Origin: Rhizobiales bacterium Ga0077524
Lineage (GTDB): Bacteria > Pseudomonadota > Alphaproteobacteria > Rhizobiales > Hyphomicrobiaceae
Direction of reading: 5' to 3'
Length of the DNA stretch: 55,490 nucleotides
Assembly: GCA_001464755.1 (NCBI GenBank)
Contig: LNDR01000409.1
Location: 1-55,490, forward strand
Part shown: piece by piece, positions 35,894-43,878 of the stretch
Layout: every line of letters begins with the position of its first letter
Numbering within the stretch: the first letter of the stretch is position 1
Notes under the pieces: model-generated
Databases searched by the model: none
Seen by the model: only the letters and a program-made list of their open reading frames with translations
What the model was told of the DNA's origin: nothing
Translations under genes and position numbers: made by a program

Positions 35894-37396
35894 TCACGCG
35901 TAGGCGAAGGCAGCGTCGTCGAGATTGGTGGCCGGGATCTCGTCCTTCTCCGCCCAGTAGTCCTGATTGTGCATCCACTCCGGCTTGTCGCCGCGCTTGG
36001 GCAGGATCGGCAGCGCGCGCGTCAGATATCCCGGATTGAAGTTGTCGCCGTCGATGAAAGGTAGCAGCGGCATATTGTGGTCTTCCGCGCGGAGCTGCGG
36101 CGTCACCTGCGCCACGCCTTTGGACTTCATGTGGTTGAGCATTTTGCACACGAAGTCGCCGATCAGGTCCGAGCGCAACGTCCAGCTCGCGCGGAAATAG
36201 CCGAATACCCATGCGAGGTTTGGGACGCCCGTGAACATCATGCCGCGATACGTGACCGTGTCAGCCCAGTTCAGCGGCTTGCCGTCGATCGCGAATGCGA
36301 TGTCGCCCATCACGTTCATGTTGAAGCCGGTCGCCGTCACGATCAGGTCGGCCTCGAGCACCTTGCCGGATTTGAGCAGGATGCCGTTCTCGACGAACCG
36401 CTCGATGTGGTCCGTGACCACCGATGCCTTGCCGCTCGCGATTCCCTTGAAGAGGTCGGCGTCCGGAATGAAGGCCAGGCGCTGCCGCCAGGGCCTGTAT
36501 TTGGGCGTGAAGTGGGTATCGATGTCGTAGTCGGGGCCGAGGTAATGCCGCACATTGTCGAGCAGTTCCTGCTTGACCTTGTCGGGCTCCTCGAAGGTCC
36601 GCTTCGAGAACTGCGCCTGCTCGTAGAGGATCTTTTTGCGCACGATCTCGTGGATCCAGTGTTCGTCGATCTGGAGCTTTCGAAGCTCCTCCGCGATCTC
36701 GATCGCGTTGCGTCCTGTTCGGAAATAGGTCGGTGAGCGCTGAAGCATGGTCACGTGTGCCGCCCGGTCTGCCATCGCCGGGACGACCGTCGCTGCCGTG
36801 GCGCCCGAGCCGATGACCACGACGCGCATACCCGTGTAATCGAAATCGGGGTCCCACGTTTGTGGATGTTTGATGAGGCCCTTGAAGTCCTTCATGCCAG
36901 GCCACTCGGGCGTGTAGCCATCCGAATGCCGGTAGTAGCCCTGCGCCATCCAGAGGAAATTGCAGGTGAAACGAAGCGTCTCGCCGGTGTCGAGGCGCGT
37001 CACCTCGAGCGCCCACTGCTTGTCGGGGGTCGACCAGTACGCGGCGTCGATCCGGTGCCGGTAGCGGATGCGGCGCGCGAGGTCATTCTCCTCGATCACC
37101 TCGCCCATGTACTTGCGGATTTCCTCCGCCGTGGCGATCGGCGGCCCGACCCAGGGCTTGAAGCTGTAGCCGAAGGTGTGCAGGTCGCTGTCCGAGCGGA
37201 TGCCCGGATACTTGTGCGTCAACCAAGTACCGCCGAAACTTTCCTGCACTTCGAGGATGGCGTAGTCGCGGTCTGGGCACTGCTGGTTGAGGTGGCGGCC
37301 GGCGGCGACGCCGGATATGCCGGCGCCGACGATCAGCACGTCGAAATGCTCGGTCGTGCGCGCAGCCTTATCTTTCAGCGCTTCCATCCCAGTCAT
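35894..37396 (-). CDS. Baeyer-Villiger-type flavin monooxygenase
   Basis: A 500-residue FAD/NADPH enzyme from ATG 37396, placed by GGAG nine bases upstream (starts at 37411 and 37522 are also open). GAGISG (24-29) binds FAD and GSGATA (196-201) binds NADPH. The fingerprint F-x-G-x3-H-x3-W-D is present as FKGLIKHPQTWD (171-182), typical of Baeyer-Villiger monooxygenases that convert ketones to esters or lactones. The TATGF near the C-terminal third and the WVFGYFRASWTLRSDL stretch fit the family. The substrate is unknown. It follows an MFS transporter gene by 157 bp on the same strand. Confidence 0.88.
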   Translation of the reverse strand: MTGMEALKDKAARTTEHFDVLIVGAGISGVAAGRHLNQQCPDRDYAILEVQESFGGTWLTHKYPGIRSDSDLHTFGYSFKPWVGPPIATAEEIRKYMGEVIEENDLARRIRYRHRIDAAYWSTPDKQWALEVTRLDTGETLRFTCNFLWMAQGYYRHSDGYTPEWPGMKDFKGLIKHPQTWDPDFDYTGMRVVVIGSGATAATVVPAMADRAAHVTMLQRSPTYFRTGRNAIEIAEELRKLQIDEHWIHEIVRKKILYEQAQFSKRTFEEPDKVKQELLDNVRHYLGPDYDIDTHFTPKYRPWRQRLAFIPDADLFKGIASGKASVVTDHIERFVENGILLKSGKVLEADLIVTATGFNMNVMGDIAFAIDGKPLNWADTVTYRGMMFTGVPNLAWVFGYFRASWTLRSDLIGDFVCKMLNHMKSKGVAQVTPQLRAEDHNMPLLPFIDGDNFNPGYLTRALPILPKRGDKPEWMHNQDYWAEKDEIPATNLDDAAFAYA

Positions 37397-37553
37397 CTGC
37401 AATATCTCCATCTGACGGCTTCGAGCCGCTCGCTGCCATGGTACGCGGCGCGGATACCCACTTGTCCGGACATGATCACCAACTCTGCGGATCACAGCCG
37501 TCGACGGCTTGATCGGGATCAAGCTTTCGTCAGCCAGCCGCAGCGGCCAATGG

Positions 37554-38795
37554 TCACTCTCGCCAGCGTATCATCATTCCGAGCCCGGCGAGCAGCGCGA
37601 GACCGCCGATAGCGGCGTAGGCTCCCTCGTAGCTGCCCGTCAGGGTGACGACGAGGCTCATGACCGACGGCAGCACCATCACGCCCGAGAACATGAACGC
37701 GGCGCCCGCTCCCGTCGCTTCCGTGCGCCGCGCCCCGCCGAGCCGCGCATATTCGCCGTAAGCGATCCCCGTGAACCCCGACGCCGTCGCGCCCGCGGCC
37801 ATGCTGACGAGGACCACCATGGGGCCGGACCATGCCTCGCTGAAGGTGCCGACCAGCACCGCCATCGCACACATGAACACGCCTTGCAGGCCGAGCCACC
37901 ACCGCGCGCCCATTACGTTGTCGGAAAGCCAGCCCCAGATCGGCCGCGAGATAACCCCGGCAAGCTGATAGGCCGCCAGCGTCTGCCCCGCGCGGACGAG
38001 ATCGAACCCGGCCTTGGTCGTGAGTTGCGTCGTCATGAAAACCATGAAGCAGAGCTGCAACCCGGAGTAGATGAACGCCGCGAACGAGAGCCGTCTCAGC
38101 GCCGGGCTCGTCTTGAGCATCCGGAGCGGAGCCAGCAGCCCCGGGTGCGCGGTCGCGGTTTTCGCAGGCCGGGGTGCGTCCCAGTGTCGGCACAAGAGGT
38201 GAATGGCGATCCCGAGCCCGATCACCGGCGCCAGTTGCAAAAGAAGCGACGTTCGCCAGCCGAGCGCCAGGGTCAGCGGCGGCATCGCGAGGCTGGCCAG
38301 CATGCCGCCGAGCGGAACGCCGATCTGGCGGATCGACAGCACCAGGTTCATCAGCGCTGGCGGCGTGCGCGGAACAAGAAGATGCGTCGATGCGGGCGCC
38401 GTGGCGCCATACGCGAGCCCCATCAGCGCCGCGCTGAGCGCAATTGCGGCGAGCGTGCCGGTCGCCGCCGTGCCTAGCATGGCAACAGTTGCGACAAGCA
38501 CGGCCTGCGAAACGATGACCGCCCCATAGCGACCGATCAGTGGGGGTGAAAAGAGCGCCGATAGGATGCCGACCCCGTACACGGCCGAGATGAAGTAGCC
38601 GACGAGGGCGGGATTGACTCCGACGTCGCCCGCGACGGCTGGCGCGACCGCCGGGATCGAGTAGGCGGCCGCCGTGGACAGCGTCTGTACGGCAAGGGTT
38701 GTCGCCAGCGGCCCAGACGGGAACGATCGCTCCGTCGCCGTTTCGTTGGCCGTGGTCGCGGCAGATCCGTCCCCGGCCGATTTGTGGTCGCTCAT
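37554..38795 (-). CDS. MFS transporter
   Basis: A 413-residue inner-membrane major facilitator transporter from ATG 38795 (MSDHKSAGDG, with a GGCGGGGC rather than a clear ribosome site). About twelve helices are seen in two halves around the central loop (about 195-225). The motif-A-like loop after helix 2 reads LFSPPLIGRYGAVIVSQ. The second half carries the matching loop SRPIWGWLSDNVMGARWW. The substrate is unknown. The long frame to 39140 overlaps the divergent efflux adaptor gene and was rejected. Together with the monooxygenase it may handle a small hydrophobic compound. Confidence 0.85.
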   Translation of the reverse strand: MSDHKSAGDGSAATTANETATERSFPSGPLATTLAVQTLSTAAAYSIPAVAPAVAGDVGVNPALVGYFISAVYGVGILSALFSPPLIGRYGAVIVSQAVLVATVAMLGTAATGTLAAIALSAALMGLAYGATAPASTHLLVPRTPPALMNLVLSIRQIGVPLGGMLASLAMPPLTLALGWRTSLLLQLAPVIGLGIAIHLLCRHWDAPRPAKTATAHPGLLAPLRMLKTSPALRRLSFAAFIYSGLQLCFMVFMTTQLTTKAGFDLVRAGQTLAAYQLAGVISRPIWGWLSDNVMGARWWLGLQGVFMCAMAVLVGTFSEAWSGPMVVLVSMAAGATASGFTGIAYGEYARLGGARRTEATGAGAAFMFSGVMVLPSVMSLVVTLTGSYEGAYAAIGGLALLAGLGMMIRWRE

Positions 38796-38936
38796 GCCCC
38801 GCCCGCGCTCGCCGCTCGTCCGCCAGAGACCCCTCGCGTGCCGCAAGCCCGCCGTCGTCTGGCCGAGTACGATGCACCGGCCGAGGTGCGATCGGTCAAG
38901 CTCTTGTTGTGGAGCGCCCGCCGTGTGAATTTCAAC

Positions 38937-38946
38937 ACCAATTGGT
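38937..38946. promoter_or_regulatory. Palindrome ACCAATTGGT upstream of the RND adaptor gene
   Basis: A perfect 10-bp palindrome lies 24 bp before the adaptor ATG, in the 175-bp gap shared with the divergent MFS gene. Its position fits an operator for either gene. The core CCAATTGG also occurs at 28973-28980 beside the methyltransferase/ATP-grasp gene. Function is inferred. Confidence 0.25.
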
Positions 38947-38970
38947 TTCTTGCAACGCGGAGACGTCACA

Positions 38971-40065
38971 ATGGCGCGGCAGTGGCGGTACGGTTGGGTG
39001 ATGACCGTGGTTGGAGCTGCTGTCACGGCAGCCGGATGCGGTAGCGAAGCACCGAAATTGCCCGAGGTGCGCCCCGTGCGAACTGTCGTCGCCGATCCCC
39101 AGCCGATCGAGGATGACCGCCGAGCGGTCGGCGAGATCAAGGCCCGTCAGGAAAGCGATCTCGGCTTCCGCATTGGCGGTAAGCTGGTCTCTCGCGTGGT
39201 CGATATCGGTGTGATGGTCAAGAAGGGCGATCTCCTCGCCCGCCTCGACGAGCAGGATACGCGCAACAGGCTCAAATCCGCCGAGGCCGACGTCTCGGCC
39301 GCCGAGGCCGTGCTCACCGAGGCTCAGGGCTCCGAGATACGACTGCGCCAATTGGTCGACACGGGCGCGACCACGCGCGCCAACTATGACGCCTCTCTTC
39401 GCAACCTCCGCTCGGCCGAGGCCAAGCGCGAGTCCGCCAGGGCCGCTCTCGCCTTGGCCCGCGATCAGCTCACCTATGCCGAGCTCAAGGCCGACTTTGA
39501 CGGAATCATAACCGCCGTCGGCGCCGAGCCGGGCCAGGTAGTCGCGGTCGGCCAGATGGTTGTTCGCCTCGCGTTGCCCGATCAGAAAGACGCCGTGTTT
39601 GCCCTCGCCGAGACCGCCTTCCGCGACCGCAAGCCGAACGAGAAGCCTGAGATCGTAGTTCACCTCCTCGCCAATCCAGAGGTTGTGGCGGAAGGTCAGG
39701 TACGCGAGGTTTCGCCCGTCGCCGACTCCGCAACGCGCACGTTCCTGGTCAAGGTCACCTTGCAATCGCCGCCAGCCCAGATGCGCTTCGGCTCGAGCGT
39801 CGTCGGCCGCCTCAAGGCGACCACCGCGCCCGTTGTCGTGCTGCCGGGCGTGGCTCTCTTCGAGAAGGGCGGCAAACCAGCGGTCTGGGTGGTCGACGCG
39901 GCATCCGGATCCGTTGCGTTGAGGTCCGTCACGCTTGCCCGCTTCGAGAGCGATCGCATCGTCGTCAGCGAAGGACTTGCCAAGGGCGATATTGTCGTCA
40001 CGGCCGGTGTCAATCGGCTGCGTGAAGGCCAGAAGGTCCGTCTTGCCGACGCGAGCCGGCCATGA
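38971..40065 (+). CDS. RND efflux periplasmic adaptor lipoprotein
   Basis: A 364-residue membrane-fusion protein from ATG 38971, placed by GGAGACG upstream; the earlier TTG at 38950 is less likely. Residues 1-24 are a lipoprotein signal with lipobox TAAGC, so it is anchored in the inner membrane. The barrel/hairpin/lipoyl plan is seen: VRTVVADPQPIEDDRRAVGEI, ESDLGFRIGGKLVSRVV, a helical hairpin with AEADVSAAEAVLTEAQ, and YAELKADFDGIITAVGAEPGQVV. It connects the RND pump to an outer-membrane channel, and no TolC-type gene is adjacent. Its TGA overlaps the pump ATG (ATGA). Confidence 0.92.
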   Translation: MARQWRYGWVMTVVGAAVTAAGCGSEAPKLPEVRPVRTVVADPQPIEDDRRAVGEIKARQESDLGFRIGGKLVSRVVDIGVMVKKGDLLARLDEQDTRNRLKSAEADVSAAEAVLTEAQGSEIRLRQLVDTGATTRANYDASLRNLRSAEAKRESARAALALARDQLTYAELKADFDGIITAVGAEPGQVVAVGQMVVRLALPDQKDAVFALAETAFRDRKPNEKPEIVVHLLANPEVVAEGQVREVSPVADSATRTFLVKVTLQSPPAQMRFGSSVVGRLKATTAPVVVLPGVALFEKGGKPAVWVVDAASGSVALRSVTLARFESDRIVVSEGLAKGDIVVTAGVNRLREGQKVRLADASRP

Positions 40066-41342
40066 GCAGCTTCAACCTCTCGGATTGGGCTCTGCGGCAC
40101 AAGAGCTTCGTGCTCTACCTGATGATCGTGTCCGCGCTGGCGGGACTTTGGGCCTACGGTCGGCTCGGTCGCGAGGAGGACCCACCCTTCACGATCCGCA
40201 CCATGGTGGTCAAGACGCTGTGGCCCGGCGCCGCCACGAGCGACACGCTGATGCAGGTGACCGATCGCATCGAGAAGAAGCTCGAGGAGATCCCCGGACT
40301 CGATTTCGTCAGGAGCTACACCAAGCCGGGCGAGTCCGTGATCTTCGTCAATCTGAAGGACTCGACTACCGCTGCTGATGTCCCGGGCCTTTGGTATCAG
40401 GTCAGGAAGAAAGTCTCCGACATTAGGGGCAGCCTCCCGTCCGGCATCGTAGGTCCCTTCTTCAACGACGAGTTCGGCGACACCTACGCCCTCATCTACG
40501 CCTTCACTTCGGACGGCTTCCCTATGCGCGAACTGCGCGATGAGGTGGAGCGCGTTCGCGCCGAGCTGCTGCGCGTGCCCGATGTCGCCAAGGTCGATCT
40601 CATCGGCACACAGGACGAGAAGATCTACCTCGAGTTTTCGACCGAGCACCTCGCCGCTCTGGGTCTCGACGTGAGCCAGCTCACCACCACGTTGCAGGCC
40701 CAGAACGCCGTGCAGCCGAGCGGCACAGTCGAGTCTGGTCCCGAGCGCATCGCCATCCGCGTCTCCGGCGAGTTGACCTCCGAGAAAAGCCTGGAAAGCA
40801 TCAATCTGCGCCACAACGGCCGCTTCTTCCGTCTGTCCGACATCGCCACCATTCGGCGTGGCTATTCCGATCCGCCGCAACCGGCCTTCCGCTTCAACGG
40901 CAAGCCCGCCATCGGCCTTGCCGTCTCGATGAGGACGAATGGCGATGTCGAGGCGCTGGGCCGCAACATCAAGGCACGGATCTCCGAGGCCACCCGCGAC
41001 ATGCCGATCGGCGTCGAGCCGCACCTGGTCGCCGACCAGCCTCATGTCGTCGAGGAGGCGGTCGGCGAGTTCACGAAGACGCTTCTGGAGGCCGTCGTCA
41101 TCGTCCTCGGCGTCAGTTTCCTGGCCCTTGGATGGCGGCCGGGAATAGTGGTCGCGATCGCAATTCCCCTCGTGCTCGCAATAACCTTTGTCGTGATGGA
41201 GTTGCTCGGCATCTCACTGCAGCGCATTTCACTCGGCGCGCTCATCATCGCTCTCGGCCTCCTCGTCGACGACGCCATGATTGCCGTCGAGATGATGATG
41301 AAGAAACTCGAGGAAGGTGCTGACAAGATTTTACCATGCTGA
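40062..41342 (+). CDS. RND efflux pump, N-terminal part (gene split by frameshift)
   Basis: The first 426 residues of an AcrB-like RND exporter: MSSFNLSDWALRHKSFVLYL starts helix 1, a periplasmic pore domain follows, and helices 2-4 end with ALGLLVDDAMIAVEMMMKKL, including the Asp-Asp proton-relay pair. After KKLEEGADKI the frame runs into LPC and stops. In full-length relatives this point is followed by about a dozen residues (AATFAYTSTAF-like) and FTMLTGTLVTIAGF. That second piece is found one base out of frame in the following ORF. A loss of about 34-37 bp, not a multiple of three, near 41328-41332 explains the split. The intact product would be about 1,030 residues. Confidence 0.9.
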   Translation: MSSFNLSDWALRHKSFVLYLMIVSALAGLWAYGRLGREEDPPFTIRTMVVKTLWPGAATSDTLMQVTDRIEKKLEEIPGLDFVRSYTKPGESVIFVNLKDSTTAADVPGLWYQVRKKVSDIRGSLPSGIVGPFFNDEFGDTYALIYAFTSDGFPMRELRDEVERVRAELLRVPDVAKVDLIGTQDEKIYLEFSTEHLAALGLDVSQLTTTLQAQNAVQPSGTVESGPERIAIRVSGELTSEKSLESINLRHNGRFFRLSDIATIRRGYSDPPQPAFRFNGKPAIGLAVSMRTNGDVEALGRNIKARISEATRDMPIGVEPHLVADQPHVVEEAVGEFTKTLLEAVVIVLGVSFLALGWRPGIVVAIAIPLVLAITFVVMELLGISLQRISLGALIIALGLLVDDAMIAVEMMMKKLEEGADKILPC

Positions 41343-43114
41343 CCGGCACGCTCGTCACCATTGCGGGTTTCGTGCCTGTCGGTTTCGCCCAGAGCGCCGC
41401 AGGCGAGTATTGTTTCACCATGTTCGTCGTCATCGGGGTGGCGCTGGTGGCCTCCTGGGTCGTCGCGGTCCTTTTTACGCCGCTGACCGGCGTCTTCATC
41501 TTGAGTGACAAGATGAAGGCGCACGGGCATGCTCCGTCTGCGATCGCGCGCCATTTCCACCGGCTGCTCGATCAGGCTCTGCGGCGCAAGTGGACGGTTA
41601 TTGCGGGAACGGTCGGGCTCTTTGCGCTCGCCCTCTTCGGTATGCGTTTCGTCCAGCAGCAATTCTTCCCCGCGTCGGACCGGCCCGAGCTGCTTGTCAA
41701 TCTCACCTTGCCTCAGGGCTCCTCGTTCGCGGCGACCGAGGCCACCGTCGACCGGGTCGAGAAGCTCCTCGCGGCTGACAAGGACATCGATCGCTGGAGC
41801 TTCTATGTCGGACAAGGTGCCGTGCGCTTCTACTTGCCCCTCGATGCTCAGCTGTCTAACGCGTTTTTTGCCCAGGCCGTCGTCGTGACCAAGGGGTTCC
41901 ACGTTCGTGAGGCCGTAAAAGCCCGCCTGGAGGCAGCCCTTGCATCCGGCTACGAGAACGTCCTGGCTCGCGTCTCCCCGCTCGAGCTTGGCCCTCCCGT
42001 CGGCTGGCCCCTCAAGTACCGGGTCAGTGGCCCGGACCCGGTGCGCGTCCGCGACCACGCACTCGAGCTGGCCCAGGTCATCGGTGCTCAGCCGTCGGTC
42101 CGCAACATCAACTACGATTGGAACGAGCCCTCGAAGGCGATCCGCATAGAGGTTGATCAGGATCGCGCCCGGCTGCTCGGCATCTCGTCGCAGCAGCTCG
42201 CGAGCAACATCAACGCCATCCTTTCCGGCCAGACGATTACCCAAGTGCGCGACGGCACCTATCTCGTTGACGTCGTCGCCCGCGCTGTGCCGGAGGAGCG
42301 CGCCAAGCTCGAGACCTTGCGCAACTTGCGAATCGAAGGTCCAAACGGCCGGAGTGTGCCGCTCACTCAGATCGCGACCCTGGCCTATGTCCTGGAGCCG
42401 CCGCTGATCTGGCGGCGCCAGCGCCTGCCGACGGTGACCGTGCAGGCCGACGTCGCTCCGGGACTCGAGGCCGCGACCGTCAATCGCGAACTCGCTTCTG
42501 CCATCGAGGCCTATCGCGGCAAACTTCCCCCCGGCTACGCGGTTGCGGCCGGCGGCACCATCGAGGATAGCTCCAAGGCTGAGGCGTCGATCTTCGCCGT
42601 GTTCCCGCTCATGGCGTTCCTGATGATTACGATCCTGATGGTGCAGCTCATGAGCTTCCAGCGCCTGTTGCTGGTCCTGCTCACGGCTCCCCTCGCCATC
42701 ATCGGCGTTGCCGCCTCGCTTTTGCTGTCGGGCAGCCCGATGGGATTCGTCGCCATTCTCGGCGTCATATCTCTCGCCGGTATGGTGATCCGGAACTCGG
42801 TCATCCTCATCGACCAGATCGATCAGAACGTAGCCTCCGGAGAGCACCGCTGGACGGCCGTGATCCACGCCACCGAGCATCGTCTGCGCCCGATCCTCCT
42901 CACCGCCGCGGCAGCCATCCTCGGCATGGTCCCGATCGCCCCTACCGTGTTCTGGGGTCCCATGGCGTTCGCGGTGATGGGCGGCCTCGCCGTCGCGACA
43001 CTGCTGACGCTGGTCTTCCTGCCGGCCCTTTACGTCGCCTGGTTCCGCATTGAGCCCCCGACTGGGAACGAGGCGCCGGCAGCGGTGCAGCCGCAGCTTG
43101 CCGGTGTCGCGTGA
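41336..43114 (+). CDS. RND efflux pump, C-terminal part (gene split by frameshift)
   Basis: The remaining 592 residues of the same pump, opening with MLTGTLVTIAGFVPVGFAQS (helix 5-6) and continuing through the second periplasmic domain to helices 7-12. Helix 10 carries LAGMVIRNSVILIDQIDQ, with Arg where AcrB has its relay Lys, as in related pump groups. The apparent ATG at 41336 is an internal Met of the original protein, and codons for F and T precede it in this frame. Without a membrane N-terminus it cannot pump alone. Either this is a decayed gene or an assembly/sequence error; the coding bases elsewhere look undamaged. Confidence 0.9.
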   Translation: MLTGTLVTIAGFVPVGFAQSAAGEYCFTMFVVIGVALVASWVVAVLFTPLTGVFILSDKMKAHGHAPSAIARHFHRLLDQALRRKWTVIAGTVGLFALALFGMRFVQQQFFPASDRPELLVNLTLPQGSSFAATEATVDRVEKLLAADKDIDRWSFYVGQGAVRFYLPLDAQLSNAFFAQAVVVTKGFHVREAVKARLEAALASGYENVLARVSPLELGPPVGWPLKYRVSGPDPVRVRDHALELAQVIGAQPSVRNINYDWNEPSKAIRIEVDQDRARLLGISSQQLASNINAILSGQTITQVRDGTYLVDVVARAVPEERAKLETLRNLRIEGPNGRSVPLTQIATLAYVLEPPLIWRRQRLPTVTVQADVAPGLEAATVNRELASAIEAYRGKLPPGYAVAAGGTIEDSSKAEASIFAVFPLMAFLMITILMVQLMSFQRLLLVLLTAPLAIIGVAASLLLSGSPMGFVAILGVISLAGMVIRNSVILIDQIDQNVASGEHRWTAVIHATEHRLRPILLTAAAAILGMVPIAPTVFWGPMAFAVMGGLAVATLLTLVFLPALYVAWFRIEPPTGNEAPAAVQPQLAGVA

Positions 43115-43210
43115 TGGTGCCCGGCTGCGGCGCGCGGTCCACGGGAGAAGTCCGAGGGCCGCGTCGCGCGCCGACACATGGCGCGGCGCCTGTGCTATGC
43201 GACGTGCACC

Positions 43211-43870
43211 ATGAAAAAGCGCACAGCCATTCTCATCTCCGGCCGCGGCTCCAATATGCAGTCGCTCGTCGCTGCCATGCGCCAGCCGGAATTCCCGGCC
43301 GAGCCTGCTGTCGTCATCTCGAATCGGCCCGAGGCTCTGGGCCTGTCCTGGGCTGCCGAGCAGGGCATCGCGACGGTCGCCATCGATCATCGCCAGTACG
43401 CCAATCGCATGGCTTTCGAAGCCCGGTTGCATCAGGCGATCCTCGATCACCGCGCCGATTTGGTCTGTCTCGCCGGTTTCATGCGGCTGTTGACGGGCGG
43501 GTTCGTCGACCGCTGGCGGGATCGGCTGATGAACATCCACCCGTCGCTGCTGCCGGCGTTCCCTGGCCTCGACACCCACCAGCGCGCCATCGATGCCGGC
43601 GCCCTGATCGTCGGCTGCTCGGTGCATTTCGTGCGCACCGAGATGGATTCGGGCCCCATTCTCGCCCAGGCAGCGGTCGCGGTGCTTCCCGGAGATACGG
43701 CCGAGACCCTGGCAGCACGCGTGCTCGAGGCTGAGCACCAGATTTATCCGCTTGCACTCCGGCTTGTCGCCTCCGGTGCGGTGCGCATCGAGAACGAGAC
43801 CGCGATTTTCGACGCTCCCGTCGAGGTGCCGCTGCCATTGGTCGTGCCGCGCCTCGGTCGCGGGCGCTGA
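43211..43870 (+). CDS. purN: Phosphoribosylglycinamide formyltransferase (PurN)
   Basis: Transfers a formyl group from 10-formyl-THF to GAR, the third step of purine synthesis, in the cytoplasm. The 219-residue protein starts at ATG 43211 with the phosphate loop LISGRGSNMQSLV. Catalytic residues are Asn108 and His110 (MNIHPSLLPAFPGLDTHQRA) and Asp146 (TEMDSGPILAQ). GCSVHFV and LARVLEAEHQIYP complete the family pattern. The usual partner purM is not next to it. It lies 96 bp after the RND pump on the same strand. Confidence 0.95.
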   Translation: MKKRTAILISGRGSNMQSLVAAMRQPEFPAEPAVVISNRPEALGLSWAAEQGIATVAIDHRQYANRMAFEARLHQAILDHRADLVCLAGFMRLLTGGFVDRWRDRLMNIHPSLLPAFPGLDTHQRAIDAGALIVGCSVHFVRTEMDSGPILAQAAVAVLPGDTAETLAARVLEAEHQIYPLALRLVASGAVRIENETAIFDAPVEVPLPLVVPRLGRGR

Positions 43871-43878
43871 GGCAGCGC

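Noticed and set aside
41042-41342. Reading the split RND pump as two natural genes
   Set aside because: The second frame starts inside a membrane helix with a mid-protein Met and no ribosome site, so a deletion is the simpler explanation.
41042-43738. An 898-codon open frame on the minus strand across the RND pump and purN
   Set aside because: It lies antisense to well-supported genes, is rich in Arg, Asp, Glu and His as high-GC shadow frames are, and shows no protein family pattern.
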